From Papio anubis (lineage: Eukaryota > Chordata > Mammalia > Primates > Cercopithecidae), in NCBI RefSeq assembly GCF_008728515.1, contig NC_044976.1, positions 215,327,467 through 215,391,466 of the forward strand: 64,000 bases of DNA. The letters are read 5' to 3'. The notes under the pieces are model-generated. The model was not told the DNA's origin. It worked only from the letters and a program-made list of their open reading frames with translations, and made no database searches. A program made the position numbers and the translations under genes. This document shows, in pieces, positions 1 to 11,010 of this stretch; position 1 is the first letter of the stretch; each line of letters opens with the position of its first letter.

Positions 1-3000
1 GGAAGGAGACGGGTATGTGTGGTCCGTAATTTTATGGACCACGTAACTCATGACAAGAGAGGCAAGAGAATTGGAGCTGAGTTTGTTTTTGGACTTTATT
101 TGTGTCTGAGACTACAGAAGTTTTGGAGGGTTTTGAAACTCAGAATCTCAAAGATAGAAGGGACATTAAAGCTCCTGTGGGCAACCTCCTATTCAATAAA
201 GGAATTATTTGGATACAATTTCAACAGGTGGTCAACTAGTTGGTACATAACACTTCCAACGATGGGGAATTCAACACTCTTCAAATGCTCCATTATTGGG
301 TACCTGACTTGTTACAAACTGTTCTTCCGAATTTGCTGGCATTAAATGTGTCTTCCCCTAATTCCAAGTAACAGGTCCTAGTTCCTCCTCCTCTGGCCAT
401 GAGGAAAACTCTGCTTCCTTCCTATAAGACAGCCTTTTAAAATGTTTGGAAATTTACAGCAGGTATCCCTCTCCTTCACAGTCTTTCAACCTTGTGATGA
501 AATACCTCCAGTTCTCGTCAGCCATTTCTCATCATATGGCTACAGAATTCTCCTCATCGTGGTCACCCTCAGCTAGAAGCTGTCTAGACGGAGTGATGGA
601 TGCATGTACCCAATCCTTTGATGTTGATACTATACTTAAAATAATGCAGCCTAAGGTTGGATTAGCTTTACGGCACTGCACTGTTCTCTCTGGACCCCCC
701 CCCCCCGCCAGATATATGTTATGATTTTTATGTTGTATGAACCAAGAAATCCAATTCAAATAGGCTGACAAAGTAAAAATAAAGTTCATCAGCCTAAGTG
801 CTTAGCAACTCAACGGTACAGGAGTAAATGTGGTCTCAGGCAATGTTTAAACAATGTCATCAGGATCCCGTTTTTCTCTTTCCATCTCTCACCTCTACTT
901 GATCAGTTTCTTTTTATTTTTCTTCTGATCTCTCTCTTTTAGTCCCAAGAAGCCTAACGGCCTGCAGCCCTAGGCCTCTGTGCTTCCTCAGTCGTGAGCA
1001 GTAGTTAAGGAGAAGTCTTCTTTCTTAATAGTTCAAATGAAAGGCCAAGAATGGATGACCATCACTGGCTGCAACATGAAGCCATCTGTCTAACATGGGT
1101 CACATGACCAAGGAAACATGATTTTTCTCACTTTAGCCAATCACAGACAGACTGCCTCTGGTCAATCACATACACACTACATGGCTAGGACCCATTTGAA
1201 GTCATAGTAAGAAAGAATGCAGAAATTAATGTTACTGGAACAACAAAAATATTCTACTACAAAACACTAGAAGAATTTCTCCAGCCTATTATTGAAGTTT
1301 ATTTCCAAATGCAGACTTTTCCCTGTACCCCTACTCATTCTGTTGCCAAATGTTTCTGAGTAAGGAATTAATTTGAACTTTGGTTCAGCTCTCCAGAAGA
1401 TTCTTCTCTACTTTGAATCCCTTCTGTATTTGATATCCATGACTTCTACGTATTCTTCTCACAAAGTCTTTGATGAAAATGCTGACTTAGGACCAAAAAC
1501 CAACCTGAGCTTTGAGGCATATATCCCACTGCATATTTCCCCAAAGGGGTCTATCAATCTGTGAATGACTATGGTTCAGAAATAGCTATTTAAAAGGTTT
1601 AAATTAACCTCACTAGCTCATATGTTTCCATCTATAGAAAATGTACCAGGAGACACTATCGAATGCCTTGCTGATATCAAGGTGTACTCTTTTTGTAGCA
1701 TTTCCAAAATCAACGCTACATTGTGTAGCATTCTGGCTGTATTACTTAATGCCTGTCGCCAGAAGGAGACAGCACACAGGGGAACTGGAGAACCTCCAGG
1801 GAGTATGTCACACACCGCCATCGGGTACATCAGGTCCTGACATAACTTCTCTGCTCCAGGTAGGACCTTAGCTGCCTTCTAGAGATCCATCTTTTCCTTT
1901 TCCAGCTCTCGGACTTCCTCCTAAACAGCTGGTTTGTGGTCTACTCCAAGTGGGTCCTGGTGTTCCCCTGGAAATTCTAAGAACCTGCTCTTGCAAAGCT
2001 CCATCTGCAGTATGTAACATAATGGCAGAGAGCTGCTGCTTCCTTCTTTCTCATGTAGTAGAGTCTTTTTACTGGATTCTCTTTACCCTCTTCGAGTCTT
2101 TTTCTATCTGAAATTTTTATTAGACTATTTCTGAGTGGAACAGTACAGTGGACATCTATTCTTCTGGTTTGTCCAGAGCTCACCCACCCTCCTAGCTTTT
2201 CAAGAACGTCTGTCCCATTCCAAACCTGTCTTATTGGCAGGGCTGCCAGCACCTCATCTCCCCCAGTCCAGGCAGGGGTGGGCGTGAGACCTACTAAGGC
2301 CAAAGCCATCCATCCCAAATACATAGTCTTTAAATCTGCAGCTGGAGGGAACAGAACTTTTTCTTTTGTTACACGGCTAACAGAACATGAATGGGGTGGG
2401 GGGAAGAAGCTGCTGGAAGTCATCTGTCTCATCACACTGTGGACAAGACTGTGAGGAAGAATGAGGACAGCATCTAGGAAGGGAAAGGAGGAGGGAGAGA
2501 AAAGACAGAATTCAAGAACAAGAAAGCAGACGAGCCAGACATCAGTCTGATGGCCCCGACTGCATCCCTGAATTCCGTCACGGTGATCTGTGGCTGGCTG
2601 TGCAGCTGTGTAGGCAGCAGATTCTACTCTGTGTGAAGTTACTCTCAGGTAGATTTCTGTTACTTGTATTAAAATTATCATCACAGAGTCACATGGTAGG
2701 AAAACAGAATGGGGTAGTAGAAAGACCACTGGAGCCCTCCGCAGTGTAGTCATAGTTTATACCTTTCTAACAAAGCCAATCTGGGTTCAGGCTGACTCAA
2801 ATGCTTTTAAAAATTACAGCCAAAATAAAATAAACGAATCCATGGCCTGAGTTTGAACCTTGGCTCTGCCATGGAGTGGGCAAGTTACCAAGTGTCAGCC
2901 TCAGCCTCTGCCACAGAGGACAAGACAGGTTAACATCCTTCTTACTCTGGCCGTGAGGATTAGAAGGACAAGCAAGTTGATTGGTCCACAGTAGCCTCTT

Positions 3001-4362
3001 AATAACAGCAATTACTTTTCAGTTTAAAAAGTTGAAAGGGAGAGTCCTTAAAGTCCTTTCACCTACTCCCCTGGAAAGATGCTGCTAACCAACAGCTGGC
3101 AGATGCTTTTATGATTGTTGAATCCAGTTTATCTTACATTGGGAGGGCATTATGGGGCCATTTCCAATTACAGGTGAGAGCAGATCTGTTCCTTTCATAC
3201 TGAAGGGCAGCGTTAATGTGATTGGTGTCCTTCATGCGGCAAGAGCAATTTCCATTATCTGCTTCCCTCTTTGCAAAAGCAGGGCACTGTCTCCACTCCC
3301 CTCACTGCTCCCAAGCCCCTGCTCTCTCCCTGTTCAAAGGCTACGGCTGGCCACTCTTGCTACTTCAGTTCCCCAGAACCTGGCTGGGCCATTTCCCTTA
3401 ATACATCTAACAATAAGAATAGTACACATATTTCCATTCTATCTCACGAGCTCAAGAGCTCTATACTAACCAGCCCAGAAGATACTTTCCTTGCTCTAAA
3501 TAACTATAATTTTGGGGGTCATTTATACCCCACCCTCTTATTTCTTTCAAGGACCTCTTACTGCTCATTATAAATGACATCACCATTCTCTACAAGCAAT
3601 CAAATATTATGAGGTTTGACAAATTAGTTTTATTTTTGCAATGAAACTGAAGTCCCATCCATCTATCCTTAGGGAATTTCTGAAAACTCCATAGGAACTT
3701 TACTGAAAATACACAGATAGCATGTAAGTGTGCTGAGCATATTTTTAGAACAAATTATGAAGTGTGTCCTTTATATAAAATTAAAATGGGTTTGAATGTG
3801 TTTGAGGCATTCAAAGTTTTATCCATCATTACCCATTTTTCAGGCCCACCTGATTTTCTTTTGGCTGCCTACAGGGGAAATGGGATTTTTTTTTTTCCTA
3901 CTTTCTCCTCCACGAAGTGAGAAAAAGAAAAGACAGCAGCTTGGTAGCTGCAGGGGCAGCCAAGCAAGAGATTGATTCAACAGGAGAAATTCAATGCATC
4001 CCAAAAGATTCCCTAGGATTTGATATCCTGCTGCGTAGAGTACAATTTGTTGTAATAAGAAACTGAAGATTTTCTATCAGGAAAGTCAAAGTGCTCAGTG
4101 ATGGCTTGTTCAAGTTTTAAAAAAAATTGAACCACAATGGAAAATGTTCTTATTCTGGAAATGCTTTCACAACGTAGGAAGCCTAAAGACAATTTCTCAG
4201 ATCATACGTATTGCTCATACACACTGGTGAACACAAACAAATGTTTTCCTGTTCAGGTGACCGAGCCCCAGGAGTACAGTATGGCTTCCATCTTGTTCCA
4301 AAAGGAAGTTGTTTACACTGAAAGTCAGGCAAATGCAACAAAAAGTCTTTCTATCTTTTTTC
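1..4362 (-). other. SMYD3: SMYD3 downstream intron, left part
   Basis: Mostly unique-looking sequence. There is a 12-base C run at 695-706 and a MIR near 2835-3010. A 258-codon open frame on the minus strand (1977-2753) has no recognisable domain and ordinary intronic composition. No exon is recognised. Confidence 0.6.
2835..3010 (+). repeat. MIR (SINE) fragment
   Basis: It carries the diverged core order of MIR: gagtttgaaccttggctctgcca, then gggcaagttacc, then a region like the cctcatctgtaaaatgg block, then gtgaggattag. Confidence 0.6.
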
Positions 4363-4692
4363 TTTTTCTTTTTTTTTTTTTGGAGACAGGGTCTCACGCT
4401 GTTGCTCAGGCTGGAATACAGTGGTATGAACATGGTTCACTATAGCCTCGACCTCCATGGGCTCAAGCGATCCTTCCACCTCAGCCTCTCGGAGTAGCTG
4501 GAACTATAGGCTTGAGCCATCATGCCTGGGTATTTTTTCTGTGTATATGTGGGTGTGTGTGTGTATTTTTTTTTTGGTAGAGATGGGGTTTCATAATGTT
4601 GCCCAGGCTGGTCCCAGTCCTGGGCTCAAGAGATCTGCCCACCTTGGCCTCCCAAAGTGCTAAGCCTACAGGCATGAGCCACCGTGACTGGC
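4363..4692 (-). mobile_element. Alu (old, AluJ-like), antisense
   Basis: A T-rich head is followed by gagacagggtctcacgctgt, both inverted monomers, and the end ccaccgtgactggc. The middle linker carries a GT microsatellite (about 4549-4565). The element abuts the next Alu directly. Confidence 0.9.
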
Positions 4693-4984
4693 TTTTTTGT
4701 TATTGTTAAGAGACAGGGACTGACTCTTAACCCAAGTTGGAGCATGTGGTGGTTCCCTGCAGCCTTGAACTCCTGGGCTCAAAGGATCCTCCTGCCTCAG
4801 CCTCTCAAACAGCTGGGACTACAGGTGCCTACCACCACCATACCCATCTACCTTTTTCATGTTTAGAAGAGATGAAGTCTCGCTGTGTCACCCAGGTCTG
4901 TCTTGAACTCCTGGGCTCAAGTTATCCTCCCACCTTAGCCTCCCAAAGTGCTGGGATTACAGGTGTGAGCCGATGTGCCAGGCC
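4693..4984 (-). mobile_element. Alu (old, AluJ-like), antisense, tandem with previous
   Basis: It starts with ttttttgttattgttaagag and ends gccgatgtgccaggcc, in the same orientation as the previous Alu with no gap. Both monomers are recognisable and well diverged. Confidence 0.88.
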
Positions 4985-5898
4985 CACAAAAGGTATTTCT
5001 TATGTCCTGGCCTGGGTTGGTGGCTCAAGAGCCAAACAAGGTAGACTGGGAATAAGTGGGGTTGGTCCACAGGTGGGGGATTTTGGAGTAAAGGCAAACA
5101 GGTATCCTTGTTGCAAGTAGGGAGCAGCAGCAGAGAAGAATGTAGAACGCAGACAGTGAGCAGAGAGAAAGTATGTAAGCCAGAATGAAAGCTCTCCAAG
5201 GAGGATAGGCCGGACAGAAAAACAAATGGATTCTGAAGACAGACCCTGGAATTAGTACCTAAAACATTAGAGTTCAGGAAGCCTATTAGGACCATGAGCA
5301 TCTGTAGGCTGAGTGAAAGCTACAGCTAGGAACTTCTGTTTTCCTTGGATACTGCTGCCAAGGAGGCACAGGACTGGGGTCCCTCCAGGTTGGAGAAAAC
5401 CTTTCACTCGGAAGTTATCCAAAGGTACAAAGTAGATTCTAGTGGCTCCTTCGTGGTCTGAACTTTTCCCAGTAGACTAAGTGCAAGCTAGAATGATTCA
5501 TGCTGTCACAGGAAGTCCAGCAGCTCCCCTTAGCACATGCTTCTTGACTGGGAGCTTGAGTGTTAAAGGAGGGGATTGGATTATCAGAAAGAGCAGGATT
5601 TGGTGAAGGTCAAATGGAGGAAAGTGGCATTGGGAGGATATTTTACACAGTGCTTTAAAATAAAGGTTTGAAGACCTCCAGTTACCTTGAGGGGGTTTGA
5701 GGGGGCAGATCTTCCAGCTTCCAGCAGAGATGAGTTCTGTGTCGTATGGACCAAAAGGGGAGTCAGGTGGCACTTAGGAAACTTCTCTAGAACCCAGTGT
5801 TGATCACTGTACTTCTTACCAGAACTTGGGCCTCTCTAAGGTGGCAATAGTGCAGGATTATCACTCCTGATTTGAAATTAGGAGCTCTGCTATTTACC

Positions 5899-6191
5899 TT
5901 TTTTTTTTTTTTTTTTTTTTTGAGACAGGTCACTGAGTCACCCAGGCTAGAGTGCAATGGTGATCATAGCTCACTGCAGCCTTGACCTCCCACTCAAGCA
6001 AGCAACTTTCACCTTATCTCTCCGTGGGTGGCTGGGACTACAGGTACATACCACTGAGCCACCTTCACATTTTCTTAGTAGAGATGGGGTTTCACCATGT
6101 TGCCCAGGCTGGCTTGAACTCCTGGACTCAAGCAATCTGCCTGCCTTGGCCTCCCAAAGTGCTGGGATTACAAGGGTGAGCCAGGCCCGGC
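5899..6191 (-). mobile_element. Alu, antisense
   Basis: A 23-base T run is followed by gagacaggtcactgagtcac, inverted left and right monomers, and the end ccaggcccggc. The left monomer is slightly deleted. Confidence 0.9.
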
Positions 6192-6657
6192 TCATTCGGC
6201 CAAGGTCTTGATGACTTGGCTGGAGAGGTATGGGCTCTGGGTCCCAGAGACCAGGCCCAAGAGCCACAGGGAAGAGTGTAAAATGGGTGGGAAATTATGT
6301 ATAACTTGGGGGTTTGGGGGGAAAAAGGAACTGATATCCTGTCCCGTAGGAGGCAAAGGAGGGGCAGGTAGAGAGAAAATGCTAATGGAATCATGTTGTC
6401 ACAGGTCACCCGGCTGTATGTAAAGCCACTCAACTTCATATTGCTTTCTGGCACCACCCCAGACAGTCCTGGGCTCTCTGTGAAATGCCACTGCACAATT
6501 TTTGTTACGATATTTAATCACTATCAACGTACCTGGGTATAAAGAACCCTAGAGTGTTTTATGAAATGATCATCTCTCAGGGCAGAACCTCTATCCACAT
6601 TATTTTACAATAAAGGTAGGCGAGAGCTGAAGCCTTCTGATTCTCCTAGCTGGTCCA

Positions 6658-6980
6658 GGCTGGGTTCAGTGGCTCACACCTCCGTAATCCCAGCACTTTG
6701 GGAGGCCAAGGTGGAGATCACTTGGGCCCAGGAGTTCAAGACTGGGGCCTGGGCAACCACAAGATCCTGCCTCTACAAAAAAAAAAAAAAAAAAAAAAAA
6801 ATTAAATTAGCTTGGTGTCAGGGTGTGTGCCTATGGTTCCCCTCATCTACTCGAGAGGCTGGGGTGGGAGGAACGCTTGAGCCCAGGAGGTCAACACTGC
6901 AGTAAGCAGTGTTTGCACCACTACACTCCAGCTTGGACAACAGAGCAAGACCCTGTGTCTCAAAAAAATAAAATAAAAAG
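6658..6980 (+). mobile_element. Alu (AluJ-like) with expanded middle A run
   Basis: It begins ggctgggttcagtggctcac and ends with an A-rich tail (aaaaaaataaaataaaaag). The A-rich linker between monomers is a 25-base pure A run (6777-6801). Many diagnostic positions differ from AluY. Confidence 0.9.
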
Positions 6981-9654
6981 GAAATGAGGCTATCCTAAAA
7001 TAGTGGCATAAACCAAATGATGATATTCCCCCGTCAGTGTCCCCTGGACTGCTGGCTTCTGGGAGAAGGCTTCCTCGGGTGGCCAACTAGCACCCACCAA
7101 GCTAGTCATGAGCACAGCCTCCAGCTTTACCCCAGTCACTCCAAAGCCTGAGCATGCTGGTCCTGGCTTCTGGTTACCCTTCCAGCTCAGAGGATGACAA
7201 TGTGGAGCTAAACAGGGGTTACAGCTCCAAGAATGCATTAGGGAGGGCTTCGGGCTATCAGAGGAACCAACTTCTGTATATGAGGCTTTAAAGTAGTAGA
7301 ATGATGAATGAAATCCTAAAAATCAATCAGGGACCCCCAAGAGAGATAAGTACTTGATCCACTGAAGGGCCTCCTACTCCAGCACTCTAAAAACCTTGTC
7401 TGTCACTGGCCAGGCCTGAGTTGGTCCAGCAATTCCTCCTCAGGTTCTCAAAGGCCTGGTTTTATGGAGCTGCTCACAGGTGCGCCTCAGCTGGCTGTTG
7501 AAGGCTCTCTGTAAGCTCCACCAAACGAGGACTTTGTATTGCCTGTTTTGTTTGCCACAGTGCATAGACGTAAGTAGGTCTCCATAAATATTTTTGTTGA
7601 AAAAAATGAGTAAGTGCCTGACCCAGGAACGTGAGATGTGCCCATTCAAATCAACCATGATCTATGCATCCAGGAGGCCATGCGGTAAGCTGAGAATCAG
7701 GTAGAGAAGATGGGCAGGCTTCTGTAGTCCAAATGATATCTCTTGCTCTGTCTCCTACCGGACAAGGCATATCTAAAGGCCACATTCGACTTCTTGCATA
7801 CAAATAAGGTTGAGGTTCCTACAGATATCTGATTTCCCAAAGCCCCACACCTGCTAGCGTTGATGTGGAAAGACACACACAGACTTGGGGCAGGACGACA
7901 GCTGCACACTGGAGCTCGTAACGGGGACAGGGGAAGGAAGAAGCAACTTCTCAATTCTCTTGTCTGAAAGTGGATGTGGACTGCATCCAGCACGCTTGCT
8001 ACAGGGAGTTACCAGAATAAAGCTCAGGAGTGGATTCTGGCAATGCCATCCAGAGTGAAACAGAAGATGGGGTCCTCTGAAAGATGGTTGAGTAGTGGCC
8101 TCCAGTAGCCAGAGTGACAAACAGTACAGAGATGTATGGCCAGGAGGTGACGGAAAGCACAGGCTGTGTGCATGTTCTGCCATGCACTGCAGCATGCTGG
8201 AAGTAACGAGCAGGCCACCTCCCCTTCCCCAGTAGGGGCTCCACATACATCAGCAGCACCCAATCATTTTGTTTCATCCTTAAGACAGATGGGAAATAGG
8301 CAAGCTAGACGAAGGCGTGCTACGTGAAGCTGCCAGATCACTTAAGCCTGTCTGCTGTCATCCAAAGCTCTGTCAGCACATGGAACACTTGTTCCAATGC
8401 CTGAGGTAACAGCGAGGGTCAGAAGAGCTGCTACATGCAGGAGTAGGAGAAGGCCCAAGGCATCCTGCCTCCTCTTTTCAGAGGTGTTGAAGGGCCAGAG
8501 CTGATGCCAGTTTCATGCAGACTGTCCTAGATTTTTCTTCCAGAAGTAAGAGTACAAGGCTGGGCCATTCTCACACAACCAGGAGCCTCAGGGCTGGAAC
8601 CACTCTACAAAGCTGGGCAATGAAGGTCTTTACCCAAATGTACAGGTGGCATCTCAGGCAAGGTGGTTAGGGTTAAAGGAAGTCAAAGTACTTTACAGGA
8701 GTAGATGGTTGAAGCAGAGATGGTCTCATTTCTCTTGTTCCAAGAAAAGAAGAGCCAGAGAAACTGGTCATAATGTTCTCCGTTATCCTCCTACCTAAAC
8801 CCTCCTATTAGCTCTGGGTTATCCATAAAAGTAAAACACAAGTAATGAGGCCTAAGCGCAAGTCAGTGGTGTAATAAATATCTACTAGTCATTGTCATAT
8901 CTTTTTTCCTTCTTCTTCATTTTCCCTCTTTCTCTATTTCCCCCTCCTTCACCTCCTTTCTCACTGTATTATTTTATGTCTAGATTCTGAATTAAGAAAG
9001 TCTTTCAGAATTAAATTTAAAAGGCTTATATTTAAAAGTTTTAAAAAATGCTTGGGTCTTGACGGCTCCTTCCCCCATCACTGTGCAGGTGATCACTGCC
9101 CCAGTGACCCAGTAAGAAATCAACCTTACAGAATGGACAGCAAACAGAAAGAGGCCCTGATTAGGCATGCCGGATAATTCAGTATTTCACACATATGAAC
9201 ACACACACATACAGAGCTCAAAATCGTGCATACAGGGTCTTCCACTAAAGGTACTTTAACTGAAAACTGAAGCAAGGAAAACACGATTAAGTGGTTAAAA
9301 GATCACTGTTTACATTAATAAGCAAAGAAGAAAACATTTATTCATTTATCAGAGACAATGAAGGCAAACATCCGTGGAAAGAGTGTTGGATGAAGTTCAG
9401 ATACTTATTTCCTTTTCCGGGGAGAGAACCGGCTCTGATTTGTTCTCTAGGTCCTACTCCATGAGCATGGTTTAGCAAAGTTCTCAACTAGATACAACAG
9501 CCAAGGACCCTGCCTGCGCTCTAGGAACGAGCTTTGTTGTCAGAGACAATGACACAAGCGTCCTCAGAGAGCAAGGTAACAACATCTGAGCAACACGGAG
9601 AGATACGGGATCCGGAGGGGCAGGCCCAAGCAAGGGCTGGGCATCGTAATCAAC
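6981..9654 (-). other. SMYD3: SMYD3 intron sequence without recognised elements
   Basis: Unique-looking intron of ordinary composition, with only short unsupported open frames. The segment at 9321-9411 is the partner of a copy at 10821-10942. Confidence 0.5.
9321..9411 (+). repeat. Donor or sister copy of an interspersed duplication
   Basis: This sequence (agcaaagaagaaaacattta through gaagttcagatacttatttc) recurs at 10821-10942. That other copy has about 27 extra bases in the middle. Confidence 0.85.
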
Positions 9655-9850
9655 GGGCCAGGTCCTCCAGACGGGTGACACGCACACGCTCGCTCAGGTC
9701 CTCCCACGGTGACACGCACACGCTCGCTCAGGTCCTCCCACGGTGACACGCACCTGGGATGAGGGATCGCGAAGGGCAGGCCCAAGCAAGGGCTGGGCAC
9801 ATGACTGCACTGAAGGCGGGCTCAGGTCCTCCCCCTGTAACATGTACCCG
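9617..9850 (+). repeat. Compound minisatellite, 34-bp unit
   Basis: Units starting caggtcctcc occur at 9659, 9695, 9729 and 9823; the central ones are 34 bp apart and contain ggtgacacgcac and cgctcgct. A longer block, gggcaggcccaagcaagggc, is also repeated at about 9618 and 9774, giving a higher-order period of about 156 bp. CpG is frequent compared with the flanks. Confidence 0.85.
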
Positions 9851-10619
9851 GTAAGCTCTGCAGGCTTCTGTACCAGAATGTCACATTGACAAAAACCCTT
9901 GAAAGAACAACTGGGTTCTTCAGAAAAGCCTGCTTGAAAACAGCAGTAGAAGGTACTGTAAAGAGGAAATCTTATAGTTTATCAACCTATTTTCCAAAGC
10001 TTCTCAAAAAAAGGAGAAAAAAAATCCCCCACAAAATTAAAAACTGACGGGGCTGCTATGTAATTAACTGGCAATTTCTCAGTTGCAAACCCCTGATTTG
10101 TAACCATGGCAGGTACACAAACTACTGGCTGCATTATACTTCCACTGTCTCCACCTGCCCCCATTTTTTCTGACAACACAGCACAGAAAACTATCTGAGC
10201 TGAAATCCCACTCTTATCAGCTTTCTTCTCCTTGGAGATTTCATAGCCCACCCCCCTTGCCTCTTTCTCCGATCACAACTTAAGTCTCTTCATCATTCTT
10301 GTTCTTTTGCCTTTTTCCCCAGGTACATCACAAAAATGTCATTCCCACCAGCACAAAAATACAATTTATGGACAACAAAATTAATATCAACAAATCTCAC
10401 CCCATAATGTGGGCTTTGATGAAGGAATAGATGAAGACCCTAATTGGTTTTGAAATGACTTTAGAACAGATACACTGGAAATCAGTGTCATCTCTTCTCA
10501 TATTTTCTTGAGGAAAGAGTGACATTTTGATGTGTGTGGTGGGGGAGGTACAATTTGGAAATGGTTATCCAAATTTAAAATAAATATAACTTTTATTTTA
10601 AGTTCAGGGGGACCTAAAT

Positions 10620-11010
10620 TTGATGTAGCAAGTTACCATTTAGGAATTTCTCCTATGGATTTACCCTATGGATTCAATTAATCATGGCATTGTTTGACAT
10701 GGTACACATAAATGGAAACAAGAGAGACTGATCCAAACATTATGGTATATCCATGAGATGAAATACTATGTATCTGTTAAAAAGAATAAGGTGGAGCTGA
10801 TCTAGGGAGGAGAGAAGAGAAGCAGAGAAGAAAACATTTATTCATTTATCGGGTGAAACAATTCTATAAATCTCAACAGAGACAATAAATGGCAAACAAC
10901 ATATGTGGAAAGAGTGTTGGATGAAGTTCAGATACTTATTTCTGGAGCTGATCTAGAGCTGATCTAGACAGATGTCTACACTCTCTTGTAAAGTGAAAAA
11001 AGTGACAGAA
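10620..11010 (+). mobile_element. L1M fragment, interrupted by a 137-bp insertion
   Basis: The left part (about 10620-10805) resembles the 3' L1 region with the modules tttctcctatgg, ggtatatccatgagatgaaa and tactatgtatctgttaaaaa. The L1-like text resumes at about 10968 (gatgtctacactctcttgta, then agtgaaaaaagtgacagaac). Between them lies the duplicated segment. Confidence 0.55.
10806..10942 (+). repeat. Inserted copy of the 9321-9411 segment, flanked by 14-bp direct repeats
   Basis: The copy is bounded by tggagctgatctag at 10792-10805 and again at 10943-10956, followed by a partial third copy (agctgatctag, 10957-10967). This looks like a target-site duplication. Confidence 0.75.

Noticed and set aside
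1977..2753. 258-codon open frame on the minus strand
   Set aside because: Same strand as SMYD3 but no match to the protein, no recognisable domain, no splice or promoter context; chance frame in intron.
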